From positions 11,183,001 through 11,247,000 of the forward strand of contig NC_134546.1 in assembly GCF_050624435.1 (NCBI RefSeq): a stretch of DNA of 64,000 nt, in the 5' to 3' direction. Position numbers and translations under genes: made by a program. Below, one piece after another: positions 1 through 10,794 of this stretch. Under the pieces are notes generated by a model. The model saw only the letters and a program-made list of their open reading frames with translations. It made no database searches and was not told where the DNA came from. Source of the DNA: Tenrec ecaudatus. Its lineage: Eukaryota; Chordata; Mammalia; Afrosoricida; Tenrecidae. Position 1 is the first letter of the stretch. Each line of letters opens with the position of its first letter.

Positions 1-66
1 GTTCTGTTCTACATGGGGTCTTGATGATGCAAGTGACCCAATGGCACCTAACAACAACAACAACAG
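1..66 (+). mobile_element. RTE (BovB-like) LINE, 3' tail, cut by window edge
   Basis: The stretch ends in the RTE 3' terminus (…tggcacctaacaacaacaac). The same ending closes the longer RTE copies near 13.2, 20.4 and 38.5 kb. Only the tail is visible because the window starts inside the element. AfroSINEs in this genome share the block just upstream of this tail. Confidence 0.75.
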
Positions 67-334
67 AGGCCTGGGACAGGGAGCCCACTGCTTGGGCACT
101 GTAAGTGGGATATCCCTTACTGCTGAGGTCCAGGAATGGAAATTGTATTGAAGTACAAGAATTTCTATTCACCAGAATTCATAGGGAATTTCTTACTGTT
201 TCTTGGAAAGAAATACTTTGTTGCACATTGGGGTGCTGAGTGATCCCAGGAGCAGGTGCAGGTCCCAAGCGTGAATACAAGATGGTTTATCTACAACAAG
301 GAGAGAGATGTTTTGTATTGTTTGTTTCTCCAAA
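67..334. other. unassigned sequence
   Basis: No repeat, gene or RNA signature was recognised between the RTE tail and a reverse-strand L1 3' end. Confidence 0.4.
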
Positions 335-468
335 GCCATTTATCGGGAGGTAATACAGTTATCCTATCATTTCATAGTTCAATCACATAGAGCCATATTA
401 TACAATTGTTATCACTCTCAGTTTCAAAACATTCTCTTCCTTCTTGAACTCCTTAATAGCAGCTGCAC

Positions 469-470
<2 letters not shown>
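335..470 (-). mobile_element. L1 3' UTR end fragment
   Basis: Read on the minus strand this is the terminal part of the afrotherian L1 3' UTR. It has the block around 'gaatgatgatgacaaca', the 'tgtacaaatgtg'-like block and a degenerate tail, all diverged. It is 5'-truncated and interrupted or bounded by an (AC)n run. Confidence 0.55.

Positions 471-471
<1 letters not shown>

Positions 472-506
<35 letters not shown>
472..506. repeat. (AC)n microsatellite
   Basis: About 17 uninterrupted AC units. It produces the Thr-His repeat in a spurious reading frame. Confidence 0.95.
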
Positions 507-508
<2 letters not shown>

Positions 509-1311
509 TGGTTGAGATCAGAGATCATCTCTGAGAAGCCCATCAACCTGTGACCTTGCGCCTGCATCGCCATAAACCTTGACTAATCCTACAAAATGCT
601 CATGTGAGCAGCTTCTGGACCAAGTGGCATCTCAGAGTGTTATGTTTGTTTGTCTGAGTGTCTGAAATGGAAACTGGAGCCACAGGTGCCAGAAGTGGAG
701 AGAATCCAGAGCCCCAGCAGGTTCCTGACAAACCTGGCAAACCTGGCATAGTATGTGGAAGGCAGGGTGCAGTGGAGTGGGAGAGGGTTCTTAAACTGGG
801 GGAGAGTTGGGGTGCACAACAGACTGACAGAGGAGAAGCAGAGGTCCCACAGCGCCTGGGCAAGGCCTTCCGTGCTGAGGGCCGCCACTCCCTGCTCTGC
901 AGTAGTGCACACCCGCCTGCAAGGCATGTTGGGCCTGGAGAGGTGAGCAGGAGAAGTAAGGCAGCCCACCTGGGTACAAAGCAAAGGCACATCCAAGCCA
1001 CTGCCTTCAGCTCAGAGATCCACTGCCAAGCTAAGAGAGAGCAGTTCTGGGGATGACAGGGGCTGGAGCAGGGCCAGGGTGTCCAGGGAGCAGCAAGGAG
1101 GGTCAGCAGGCTGGAGAGAAAGCATCTGGAGCCGCTGCCTGACTGGTGTTGTTGAGACCCCTGAGTTTTCTACCGCACAGCTGTTGCAATTGGACATGTG
1201 AAGGCTTCACCCCTAGAAACCAGGAGGCAGATCCAGGGAGGGTGCCCACCTAAAAGGGCTGCATCATGTGGCTGAGGTCTTCGTTTCTGGAATCTTAAAA
1301 CCCCAAAGAGC
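507..1311. other. unassigned sequence, about 800 bp
   Basis: Two overlapping frames of 118-133 codons exist on opposite strands (about 600-1056), but neither shows a domain, a codon bias or splice support. GC is moderate. I see no recognisable repeat. Confidence 0.4.
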
Positions 1312-1469
1312 AAGCCCACTGCCATTGGGGCGACTCCAATCCAGACTCACAGGGTTTCAGAATGTAAATCTTTATGGAGGCAGACAGCCTTGTCTTTCTC
1401 CCGAGGGGCAACTGATGGGCTTGAACTGCAGCCTGACAGTTATCAGCCCAATGGCTACCAGGCTCCTGA
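1312..1469 (-). mobile_element. AfroSINE
   Basis: Minus-strand copy. The body blocks 'aatctttatggag' and 'gtctttctcccga' and the head (…ccaggctcctga) match the consensus shared by the other copies in the window. It lacks a clean tail. Confidence 0.75.
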
Positions 1470-1782
1470 TGTCTACAGTGATTCACTTAGTCTTGCCCCT
1501 GTAGAGCCTTCTTCCCCTAAGGGTTCTGGGTCAGAATGCCAGCACTGGGTCTCTCGAGGGAATGTCCCTCACTTTTGCTAGCACCCCGCAGGGTCTTCAT
1601 CCCCACATCCATTCTTATTCTGCTGAGGGAGCACAGGGCCATACCCTCAGAGGCCCATGCTACCAGCCTTTCACCCGTATTTGCCCAAGAGAAGGCTTTC
1701 AGGATGGGAAGGTGGGCACGCAGAAGGGTGGGGAGGGATAGGAGGCCCTTGGGGAATAAAACAAGGAGTTGATATGAGCCCA

Positions 1783-1964
1783 TTCCTACTCATGGTGACC
1801 TCATGTGAGCCACATGGAAATGGGCTCCACACTGTTCTCAATGCTGCTTGGTCTGGGGTAGATCACCAGGCCTTTCTTCCAAGGTGCTTCAGGAAGGACT
1901 AGACCCTCCAACCCTGTGGCTAGCAATCAAGCGTACTTACCCGTCTGCACCACCGAGGGACTCT
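1783..1964 (-). mobile_element. AfroSINE, divergent subtype
   Basis: Minus-strand copy of the variant with the 'caggcctttcttcc' block and the ending '…caccaccgagggactc'. The same subtype occurs at 27310-27482. Head and body are both present but diverged. Confidence 0.6.
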
Positions 1965-2007
1965 GAGGAATGTAAATTAAAGAACAACAACAACAGCAAA
2001 AAAATTC

Positions 2008-2193
2008 CCTGCCATTGAGGTCAGTGTGATGACCCTATTGGAGAGGGTAGAACTGCCCCTGTGAGTTTCTGTCACTCTAATTCACTATGGGCGGTAGAAA
2101 CCCTCACCTTTTCCCCATGGAGGGACTGCTGGTTTCAAACTGCTGACATTGCAAAGAGCAGCCCGTGGCTAAGGACTGCCACCAGGCCTGCTC
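2008..2193 (-). mobile_element. AfroSINE
   Basis: Nearly full-length minus-strand copy. It has the tail 'ctgccattgaggtc', then 'gaactgcccctgtg', 'ccatggagggactgctgg', 'tttcaaactgctgacatt' and the head 'ccaccaggcctgctctc'. An A-rich stretch with CAA units adjoins its tail. Confidence 0.8.
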
Positions 2194-2845
2194 TCCTGGG
2201 GAACAGGAGGCAGGATCCCTTTACCACACCTGTTTCCATGGTGACGCCCTGAAGAGAACAAACATCTCACTGGCCCCCCTCTAGGCTGAGGGGGTGAGCC
2301 AGGAGGAACAGTTGACTGTCAGCCGGGACAATGACAAAGACTGCGTTTTCCAAAGCAGCAGAAGGGAGCAGTGTCCACTCTTGAGCTCCAGGGAGGGATC
2401 AAAACTCAACATTAAAGATGGATTTTCAGGCTGCAGATGCCAGACAAGACCAGCTTCTCTGCGTGGAGACCATAAGCTGCTGGGCCAATCTCCCTGGGCT
2501 TCAGATCACACATTTACAAGCAAAGAGAAGGTTAGGCAATGGGTTAGCACCAAGACAGGTGCAGCCACTAGAACAGAACTGAGGGCTCCCTCCCAGCGCA
2601 AGGCAGCTGGGACAGCTGAAATCAAGGGCTCCACAAGGCAGCAGGCGGCCCAGTCACCAGGGAGACCACGCGGGTGTCCAGGGAAGTCTAAGAGGTGCTG
2701 ATGCAAAAGTTGAGCTTATCTGGTGCAACAGCCGACCAGGTCCCTTGTGGAAGAGCTGTTGGACCAGGTTTGGAAGGGTGTCTACCGCAGAATTGTACAA
2801 CAAAAACGGGTGTCCGAGAAGACTGACGCCCATGTAGCGGCAATC
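2194..2845. other. unassigned sequence, about 650 bp
   Basis: No gene or repeat recognised. A 135-codon frame (2294-2701) has no recognisable domain or homology, and its composition looks like chance. Confidence 0.4.
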
Positions 2846-3035
2846 GATGTTCAAATCCCACTTCTGCCAACGCCCAAGTGGGTGACCTTGGGCAAGTCCC
2901 TTCAGTTTTCTGTGACTGTCGCTCCTCTTTCAGGGGAGGGTGCCAGTCCCTATTTAAGAGAGCCATTTTGAAGGTGAAATGAGATGATAACGTGCAATGT
3001 GCAACAGCATTCTGCCTGGCATATTATGAACACTA
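2846..3035 (+). mobile_element. MIR (mammalian-wide tRNA-derived SINE)
   Basis: The diagnostic MIR core is visible: 'ttcaaatcccacttctgcc', then 'gtgaccttgggcaagtc', a run equivalent to 'aaatgagatgataa', and 'ctgcctggcatattatgaac'. This family is ancient in mammals, so the copy is an old fossil. Confidence 0.85.
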
Positions 3036-3377
3036 GATTTATGATGATTATGATAGCAGGCAATGAGGTCTGCGACATATGAAGTGAAAATATAAAAACA
3101 CATGTATGGCATAATCCCACTTAAGTGCTGTTTGTATTTTTAAACAATCCCTATGTTTTCCACTGTGTGTGCATTTATAAAACACAAAGAAGCGTCTGGA
3201 AGGGTCACACTGTTGGCAGTGGCTACTTTGGGGGAGTGGAATGAGGGGAGCTGGTGAAAGGGGGTTGCTCCCTTGGCAAGTCAGGTCTGTTGCTGCACTT
3301 TGGGGAGCCAGGAGATGGAACAGAGAGTGAGGACATGGGGTCAGGGGTGTCCTCTCTGTGTAAGTGGCTTGTGAGCA
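3036..3377. other. unassigned sequence
   Basis: AT-rich first half, GC-richer second half. No recognisable element. Confidence 0.35.
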
Positions 3378-3500
3378 GGAGTCTGCTCCGACTCATGGCG
3401 ACCCCTTACAGATAACAGAACTAAAAGTTGCTCAAACTTGCCTCATCTTTATGATCATTGGTAGTCAAGCCCTTAGTACATATTGATCCAAGAGCACCAT
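3378..3500 (-). mobile_element. AfroSINE fragment
   Basis: The tail-proximal block 'ccgactcatggcgacccc' is clear. The rest is weakly conserved and the head is not identifiable. Confidence 0.5.
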
Positions 3501-3809
3501 GGATGTCCTGGGCAGGACTCATGGAGTTTTCTCCTGGGGCTGGTACTGTACACAAGGCACAAGGACCCTGGCCACCTGGTTCTGGCTCTTGATGGCCTTC
3601 CTTGCCCCAACAGCCGGGCTGCCTGCTCGAGTCTGCTCTAGCCAGGCCACGGTCCACCATCAATCCAGAACCCAAAGCAGGGACAATCTGAAGAGTCAGA
3701 AACGAAGGAGCGGGTAGTCAGCTTTGGGTGTGGCGCACTGCCTAATTGTGATGGCCAACGGTGGCCCAGACCATTCTCCCCGTCCTCCGTGCAGTACCTG
3801 AGTATTACT
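3501..3809. other. unassigned sequence
   Basis: About 300 bp with no recognised element. Confidence 0.35.
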
Positions 3810-4275
3810 GCAGCAGGCTGAATAGTGACCCCCAAAGACAGCGACAAATCCTGGGACCTGTACCACTGTAATCTGGAAAAACAAAACAAAAACCATCTTG
3901 GCAGGTAAGAGTGAATTAAAGACTTTTTTTTTTTTTGCAGTGAGGAGGCTCCTGGATGATTGGAATGGGCCTTAACCCAAAGGTCCTTATAAAAGAAAGG
4001 AATGCAGAAGAAAATTAAACAGAGAAGAAAAGAAAGTACTGTCCCCGGGAGACAGTGAGCAGAGTGACCTGGTCACAAGCCAAGAAAGAGCAGGGGCTAC
4101 TTGAGGCTGGAAGAGCCATAGAAGAAATTCTCTCCCAGAGCCCCTGCACAGAGTACGGCCCCCGCTGACACCTTGGCTTGGGCTCAGTGATGCTGACTTG
4201 GGGCTTGGTCTCCAGAACTACGAGAGAATCAATGCCAAGTGGTTCTTGCCACCAAGTCTGTGGCACTGTATGACC
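3810..4275 (+). mobile_element. MLT1-like (MaLR) LTR, 5' part
   Basis: The block order matches an ancient mammalian MaLR-type LTR: 'gacccccaaagacag', 'ggtccttataaaagaaagg', 'gctgacaccttg', 'ctccagaactacgagag' and 'gccaccaagtctgtgg'. The last block is cut at about 4275 and appears to resume after the class II ERV LTR at 4760 ('ttatctgttgtagctgcc'). The family name is from memory. Confidence 0.55.
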
Positions 4276-4470
4276 TGCGCCAGTTTGAACCCATGCAAGG
4301 CAGAACCCCGTCAGCGAAGGAAAACGCAAACATCTCTAGGAAAGACGGAGAGAGCAGTGCATCCGGTCAAAGGCAGGAGACGTGCAAGCCCCGAAGAGAC
4401 CAGGCGTCCGGTCGCGCACTCAGTCTCGCCAGCAAGAAGGACACGCCACAACAGGATTCTTCCACAGACG

Positions 4471-4476
4471 TTTAAT
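4471..4476 (-). promoter_or_regulatory. LTR polyadenylation signal (ATTAAA)
   Basis: ATTAAA on the minus strand, about 55 bp downstream of the TATA-like box of the class II LTR. The spacing fits the U3-R organisation of a compact LTR. Confidence 0.5.
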
Positions 4477-4530
4477 GCGGGTTCGATTTGCAGATGCGGA
4501 AAAAGACCCCGAAGCCCCAAACTACTGCTG

Positions 4531-4538
4531 CTTATATG
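4531..4538 (-). promoter_or_regulatory. LTR TATA-like box
   Basis: Minus-strand 'catataag' lies in CpG-rich U3 sequence of the class II LTR. Whether it still works as a promoter cannot be told from sequence alone. Confidence 0.5.
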
Positions 4539-4800
4539 CGCTCTATGGGGACGTGCTGTGCATTGATTGGTGCGTTCGCCAGAACCCTTATTAGCATACT
4601 CCAGGGTGGAGTTATGACTATGTCATCTAAGCAGTGCGCATGCTCTAAGTGGTTGTTTACCACTTAACTGGGCCACCGCCCTGACTGCCCGGCGCCATCT
4701 TGTAATGGCGGTGAGAGCTGCGGCTTCCCACAGCCACCCATGAGATTCTGGCTCTCACAGTCGGTTATCTGTTGTAGCTGCCACACCACGTCAATGGGAG

Positions 4801-5133
4801 ACGCCTTCTGGAGTTTTCGGCTGGGAATGCAGCCGCACGGTTACTGTATTTCTCAGTCTTCCTCAAAGCTAGGATGAGGTTTAGCCAAACAGTGGAAGGG
4901 ATTTGTGTCAGTTCTGCTTCCTGAGCTTCCAGACCAAGTTCCTTTGCTCTCTGGACCACGTATCCTGTCCACAGGGGGAATCTCGGACAGCGTGCTGTTG
5001 AGCCAGCAGTGAGCAAGAAGAGAGGACAGCTAGAGGACAGTAATGAGAGCGGTATACAGAAGGCCCCATCCTCCCCGCCCTGCAATGTTACGCGGTTCTT
5101 CTTGACTTAAGCTATATTAGATTGGCCCCTATA
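4801..5133. other. unassigned sequence
   Basis: Follows the resumed end of the MLT1-like LTR (about 4760-4800). No gene or repeat recognised. Confidence 0.35.
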
Positions 5134-5336
5134 GGAGGAGCACTGGTGGCGTAGTGGTCATGAGGTGTGCTGCTAACCACAAGGCCAGCAGTTTGAAACC
5201 ACCAGACTCTCTGTGGAAGAAAGAGGAGTTTTGACTCCTATAAATAGTCTTGGAAACCCACAAGGGAAGTTTTATTGTGTCCCGTAGGGTCATTTATGAT
5301 TTGGAATCTACTCAGCAGTGAGTGTGTTGGTTTGGT
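5134..5336 (+). mobile_element. AfroSINE, near full length
   Basis: The head 'ggagcactggtggcgtagtg' carries the tRNA-like A box. It is followed by the B-box region 'ggccagcagtttgaaacc', the body 'ttttgactcctataaa', the RTE-like block 'catttatgatttggaatc' and a TTGG-rich tail. Confidence 0.85.
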
Positions 5337-5418
5337 TTTCTTACTGGCTCTTTGCTATGACAGGTAGTGTATCTACCCTAATCGCCACTGAAAGCCCTGC
5401 GGCTCACCGTTCTCCTCT

Positions 5419-5419
<1 letters not shown>

Positions 5420-5461
<42 letters not shown>
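5420..5461. repeat. (AC)n microsatellite
   Basis: About 21 uninterrupted units, the longest pure dinucleotide run in the window and probably polymorphic. Confidence 0.97.
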
Positions 5462-5463
<2 letters not shown>

Positions 5464-6169
5464 CCCGCCAGGAGCTGGAATTCCCAGCAATTGGTCCTGC
5501 ATTCTAAAAACAGCATTGCGTTTCTCTGGCTTTGACGGTCTGGGCTCCTACCTGCTTGTACATCTTCCCCACCTTGTGTCTGGCTCTGGGCTCCTGCTGT
5601 TCTGCCTTCCCATGGTGGGTGAATTGATGGACTTGGCCTTCTAAACTCTGCCTTCACAGCCCCTTGCGCTCACTTCAGCTCCCTGGAGTTCACCCCCTCC
5701 AGATGGAAAAGGGAATTCGAAGCCCTGACTCCTCCCTGTCCATCCTGCCGGGTGGCAGTTACCTCCACCATGCCTGGAGGATGTGGGAACAGGGCTGTCT
5801 GGCTGCTGGCTGTAAACACGGCATGTAAGTACCAAGTCTCCCAGACTCCCTTCCAGAAGCTGACTAGACTTTCCGCTTCATGTGACCAATTCACAAATGG
5901 CTACACAAGGCTTTGGCAAGAGACACAGTTCATGGTTGGATGGCGTATCTTGGTGTCTGTTTTCCTTCTCCTGAGGACGTGCACTGCTTCAGGGACACAA
6001 ATTCCAGGTTGGGAATGTGCACAGGTCGCCCTCCAGGCAGGGAATCCCGTGGGCTCATGGCCCAGACTACATGCAACTCACCCCGAGATGGCCCAGGCTA
6101 AGCCTCCCAGTGTTCTGAATCGGGCAGCCACTGCTTACTCAAGCAAAACAAGGCAAAGTCATTAAAGCC
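5462..6169. other. unassigned sequence, about 700 bp
   Basis: No repeat recognised. A 137-codon frame (5752-6165) is open, but no domain or splice pattern supports it. Confidence 0.4.
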
Positions 6170-6620
6170 CCCAATTCCTGGTAATTGTCTCAGAAATTGC
6201 ATTCCCTGGCCTAGCAATTCGTTTTCTACAAAGCAAGAAGATATTTGGGTTAATAACTTTGGGTTTTTATGACCCAATCAATATTTTGGTTGCTTCGGGC
6301 TGCTTTGCTACTGTAAATTTTGAGTACAGTGCTTGTGGGGTGTGTAAATATTTAGCTGGCCGTTGGAGCTTCAATTAATGAAGCCATGCCTTCTTTTCTT
6401 TAATTTAGAAGGGACTGTTGGCACACGTGCTTATGCTAGCTGCAATCAGAGGCTGGGAAACCAAATTGTTACTGTGCTGTGTGGTTTATTACATTGTTGC
6501 TTCGCAGATCCATATTGCAAACATCTATTTTAGATTAGTCTCCTTAAGCCCGATCTTGAAAACCCTCCTGGCTTGCGTCTGATGGTTCAGGCCTGATTGT
6601 CACTTCAGTCAGGCTTCCTC
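6170..6620. other. non-repetitive block, candidate conserved non-coding element
   Basis: About 450 bp free of recognisable repeats, in a window where most DNA is transposon-derived. It is moderately AT-rich and contains homeodomain-like cores such as 'ttcaattaatgaagcc' plus several TAAT/ATTA motifs. There is no coding potential. The regulatory role is my inference from composition only. Confidence 0.35.
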
Positions 6621-6732
6621 ACTGTTTCCTTATGGCGATATTTTGTGAGTTTCTGTGTGGGTGTGACTGTCACAAATGAGCCGGAGTCACAGAAGAAGCA
6701 CTCTTCCAGAATGTGATGATTAAAAAAAAAGA

Positions 6733-6976
6733 CATATAATAATAATAATAATAATATAATTAATCAAGGTTTCACGAGAGTGGGAGGGTCAGGCAGGGAG
6801 GGAGGGGGGAAGAGAATATACCTAGGGCTCAAGTAGAAAATGTTTTGGAAATGATGATGGCAACTATGTACAAATACGCTTGATACAATTGAGTTATGGA
6901 ATGTTATAAGAGCTGCAAGAGCACCAATAAAATTAGTTTTAAAAAGGAGCATCAATAAAATGATTTTTAAATATAG
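6733..6976 (+). mobile_element. L1 3' UTR end, with doubled terminus
   Basis: Contains the purine/G-rich tract typical of L1 3' UTRs ('gcagggagggaggggggaag'), then 'ggctcaagtagaaaatgt', 'gaaatgatgatggcaac' and the ending 'caccaataaaat'. A second short 'catcaataaaatgattttt' end follows directly. An (AAT)n run precedes the element. Confidence 0.75.
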
Positions 6977-7265
6977 CAAATGCAACAAAATAAGGAAAAC
7001 ATTAAATTTGAAAAAATAGGACATAATGTCACGTCCAAAGTCATCTCCAAACCAACCGAGTCAATGAGGCTTTCTTTCCGTTGCTTATCTGTATTGTTCG
7101 GTGCTGCCCAGTCTGGTTCCGACTCACAGTGACCAGCTATCAACAAACCTAAACACTACCCTGTCTTGCGTCATTTTCACAGCTGCTGTTAGGCATGATC
7201 AACTCACTGTGACAGTCATCTCACTGAGTCTTCCTCTACCAAGCATGATGTCCTGTCCCAGGAAC

Positions 7266-7383
7266 AGGCTGCTAATCACGGTCAGCAGTTTGAAACCACT
7301 AGCTGCTCCTCAGGAGGAAGAGGAGACTTTCCACTCCCATGAAGAGTGACAGCCTTGGGAAGCCATAGCGGCAGTCCTAGCCT
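7266..7383 (+). mobile_element. AfroSINE inserted in RTE
   Basis: Head-truncated copy running from 'ggctgctaatcacggtcagc' through 'tttccactcccatgaagag'. The flanking RTE sequence resumes on both sides, so the SINE is the younger of the two. Confidence 0.7.
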
Positions 7384-8160
7384 GGCCTTTAGGGTCTCTC
7401 TGGTCTGAATGGACTGGATGGCGGGGAGTGAGACCTTCTTGATAACATGCCCCAGGTACACGAGACCAAGTCTTCCCATCCTCACTTCTAAGGAGCATTC
7501 AAGCTGTACTTCTTTCAAGATAGAGTTGTTCATTTTTTCTGGTCGTCCATTCAGTATGCTTTGCAAACATGGTAATTCAAAGACATCAGTTCTTCATCCT
7601 TTCTTATTCATTGTGCAGCTTTCACCTATTTAGATGGAATTATTGAAAAGAGCATGGCTCGGGTCAGGCACACCTTAGTCCCCAAAGCAGCATCATTGCT
7701 TTTTAGTGCTCTAAAGAGGTCTTGTGCGGCAGCTTGGTCGAATGAAACACCTCCTTTGCTTTCTTTCATTTTTGGACATTCTATTGCGCGTCAGGTCAAG
7801 GTTTATAGAGCAGCCCGTCGTTTTTTACATGTAACAATCCACGCAAGTTTGTTTCAACTCATGCCTGGCAGTGCCTTCATTGTAACATCATCTATCCTGT
7901 TTCTCCTGACAGCCTGTGATTTCTTTTGACTGTTGATTCCTGGGGATTGACAATGGATCCAAGGCAAATGAAATCTTTGACAACTTCAGTCTTTCTCCCA
8001 GTCGTGAGGATGATCTCTGTTAGCCCAATTGTGAGGATTTGGGTTTTCTGTACATTTACATTTTGACATTTATATCTTTACATTTACTACGTGACAGTTG
8101 TAATCCACACTGAAGGCTACAGTGCCTCAAGTCCCCTTTAGTTTAAGTGAGGCAGGTTGT

Positions 8161-8172
8161 GTCATCTCCGTA
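8161..8172 (-). other. RTE reverse transcriptase Y-x-D-D box relic
   Basis: The minus strand encodes Tyr-Gly-Asp-Asp followed by Thr-Thr, the position of the YADD catalytic box in RTE/BovB reverse transcriptases. A stop codon sits immediately upstream, so this is a fossil motif. Confidence 0.7.
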
Positions 8173-9175
8173 TCAAAGGTTGTCATTAAATCTACCTCCA
8201 AGCCTGATGCCACATTCTTCTTCATATACTCTAACTTCTTAGCTTACTTGCTCAGCACATAGGTTGAATAAGTATGTTAGGAGGATGGATACAGCCTGAT
8301 GCACACATTTCCTGATTTTAAACCACGTGATATTCCCTTGCTCTGTTCAAATGACTGACTCTGGGTCCATATACAGGTTCCCCACGAGCACAGGGAAGTG
8401 CTGTGGAATTCCCATTCTTCTCAATGGTACCCATAATTTGTTCTGACCCACAGTCGAATACCTTTGCATAGTGACCAAAACACGTGGAAACATCTTTCTC
8501 TGCACATTTCAATTTCTTCGTCATTGGCTTTAGTGGTTGGTGGATAAATTTGAATAACAGTTGTGTTGACTGATCTTCCTTATAGATGTATAGATCTTAT
8601 CACAGACAGCATTATATTTCAAGATAGATCTTGAAATGATTTTAAGTCCCAGCATAGTAAACACTGTGATTGTCCCATTCAAAATGACTAATATTAATCT
8701 ATTCAACTCACTTGTGCCTAAGATATAAAATTTTGAGTTTCATTTTATTTTTTTATAAAATCCAATACTCCAAGATTCATACTTTGTGCATTCAACATTC
8801 CAATTAATAACGATGTTTGCAGCTGTTTGTTCTCATTTCGAATCCTTCATGTCCATCAGCAAATGAATGTTCCCACAGCTTTCCTCCATTCATGTCATTA
8901 AGGTCAACTCTGCTTTGAGGAGGCAGCTCTTCCTCAGTCGTATTTTGCATGCCTTCAAACCTTAGGGGGTCTTCTTCCAGCACTATAGCAGACAATGTTC
9001 TTATTCATCAGATTTTTAGGGGCTAGTTTTTCAGAAGTGGGTCTTCTTTCCAGTTTGTGCTAGTCTGGAATTCGTGTTACAACTTATTCACCTTGAGTGA
9101 CCCTGCGGAAATATCAGAGGCATAGCTTCCAGCGTCACAGCAGAATGCAAGCCACCCAGCATGACAAGCTGACAC

Positions 9176-9431
9176 ACGGGGTCTGTGAGGATAGTCAAGG
9201 GAAACAACAACCACAACAAACAGACCACACTATGAAGTTATTCATCTCTTCACTAATCAAGAGCCTTCTTGTGGGTGAAAGACTGTAAATATTTCATCCT
9301 GTATTTTCCAGGTGGTATTATTCGGACTTTATAACAGTTTCTTAGGAAATAGCTATCACTATTGCAAGTTTTTCAATTGAGTGATTATTTGGTACGGTAC
9401 TTGGTTGTAAAACTGAATCAACATAATAAAC
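9176..9431. other. unassigned sequence
   Basis: Short AT-rich interval between an RTE relic and an L1 insertion. Nothing recognised. Confidence 0.35.
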
Positions 9432-9442
9432 AAAGAGTTCTC

Positions 9443-9702
9443 CACCCCTCCCAAGGGGGATTGACAACAGAAAAGTGGGTGAAGGGAGATAGTGGTCAGT
9501 GCAAGATGTGAAAAGCATAATAATTTATAAATTATTAAGAGATCATGAGGGAGGTGGAGGGAGGGAAATGAGCTACCAAGGGCTTAAGTGGAAAGAAAAT
9601 ATTTTGAAAATGATGATGGCAACATATGTACAAATGCGCTTGACACAATGGATGGATGTACAGATTGTTATAAGAGCCTCCAATAAAATGATTTTTTTTA
9701 AA
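9443..9702 (+). mobile_element. L1 3' end insertion with target duplication
   Basis: Very 5'-truncated L1 carrying the G-rich 3' UTR block and ending 'ctccaataaaatg' plus an A/T tail. An 11 bp direct repeat (aaagagttctc) flanks it at 9432-9442 and 9703-9713, as expected for target-primed reverse transcription. Confidence 0.85.
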
Positions 9703-9713
9703 AAAGAGTTCTC

Positions 9714-10439
9714 TTGGTTTTAAACTAAGGAAAATGATTTTTTTTAACTATTGAGGACCATGACTATGAACTGGATATCATATTATATCAAGGAATTAAT
9801 TTTCTTAGGATGATAATTACATTTTATGTAAGAAAATGTCTACTTTTGGGGAGATGAATAGTATAATATGTAAGGGTAGAATAATATGCTGTCTGGAATT
9901 TCCTTTAAAATATCCAGCCATCAGAATTTTAAATAAAACCAAATTAAAAAATAAAAAGTTCTTTAAAAGTTGGCCTTTGTAAAATAAAATTAAGCATATT
10001 TTTTGAAGCACTAGAAGCATTTACTCACCTATACTAAGAAATTTGGTAGACAGCTACCTGACCAACCAACTGGAAGAGATTCATATTTATACCCATTCCG
10101 AAGAAAAGTCACCCAGCAAAGTTCAAAATTTATTAATAACACATGCAAGTAAACTTTTGCTGGAGATAATTGTGATACCAAAACCAAATGCACTGTCCTT
10201 GAATTGATGCCGACGCATAGCAATACTGTAAGTTAGGGTAGAACTTCCCCTTTGAGATTCTGAGTCTGTAACTATTTTCGGGCATCAACTTGCGAGGGCC
10301 AGGATTCATGTTGGATCTTATGGAAAACAGCCAAGCCATTGTGAGAAGAATACTACTACTTCCTTAATCTGGTCATGATCTTGATATAATTGAGGGAGGC
10401 TTCATTCAGGGAGTGGTCTACTCTTCACTTAAGATTGTC
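9714..10439. other. AT-rich unassigned sequence, about 720 bp
   Basis: AT-rich, no recognised element and no plausible coding frame. Confidence 0.4.
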
Positions 10440-10779
10440 AGTTAGCTCACTTTCACTGGGGGATCTGGATTCTGTATCTGGTTCGATGATCTCCTGCTGT
10501 ATTGCTTGCCAATCCTAGGAACCATCAATGGACTACCAACTGATCTTAGCCAGCTGATCCTAGGTTCATTCAGCTCTGCATTCCCCAGCCTGTGGTCTTC
10601 CTGCTTCCTGTTCATCAGCCCCTGCAGCAACAGGAGTGAGGAGAAGTCTCCAATTTACACCTGACCCACACACTTGACCTGGACTTGTCTATAACTTTGC
10701 AAGCCATTTCTTGATATAAATCTCCTTACATATACCTGCCTCACTGGTTGGGCTTCTCTAGAGAACCCATTCTAACACA
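10440..10779 (+). mobile_element. ERVL/MLT2-like LTR, diverged
   Basis: The 3' half has the expected LTR end: 'cttgatataaatctcctt', then 'ggcttctctagagaaccc' and the terminal 'tctaacaca'. The 5' half is too diverged for a firm boundary. Confidence 0.5.
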
Positions 10780-10794
10780 ATCATTCGATAATTG

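Larger units (their letters stand above)
4276..4759 (-). mobile_element. class II (ERVK/IAP-like) solo LTR
   Basis: On the minus strand the element starts TGTGAGAGCC at 4759. It carries the block 'cgccattacaagatggcgc', which closely resembles the U3 of mouse IAP LTRs. It also has 'agtggtaaacaa', a TATA-like box (4531-4538), an ATTAAA polyadenylation signal (4471-4476) and a following segment that resembles the IAP R-U5. It is CpG-rich and splits an older MLT1-like LTR. No internal retroviral genes adjoin it. The left boundary (about 4276, or nearer 4383) is uncertain because I could not define a clean 6 bp target duplication. Confidence 0.7.
7095..9175 (-). mobile_element. RTE (BovB-like) LINE relic, 5'-truncated
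   Basis: Read on the minus strand this is about 2.1 kb of a BovB-like RTE LINE. It covers part of ORF2 (reverse transcriptase region) and the 3' end near 7100-7250. Stops and frameshifts break the frame. The catalytic box survives as Tyr-Gly-Asp-Asp at 8161-8172, preceded by a stop where RTE usually has Arg. The 5' segment at 8960-9175 matches the body of the tRNA-Gly-headed SINE at 16.2 kb. A forward AfroSINE (about 7266-7383) interrupts the 3' end. The element is dead. Confidence 0.8.

Noticed and set aside
308..553. Frames with Thr-His or Cys-Val runs (also at 5318-5657, 11755-12232)
   Set aside because: They are translations of (AC)n or (TG)n microsatellites.
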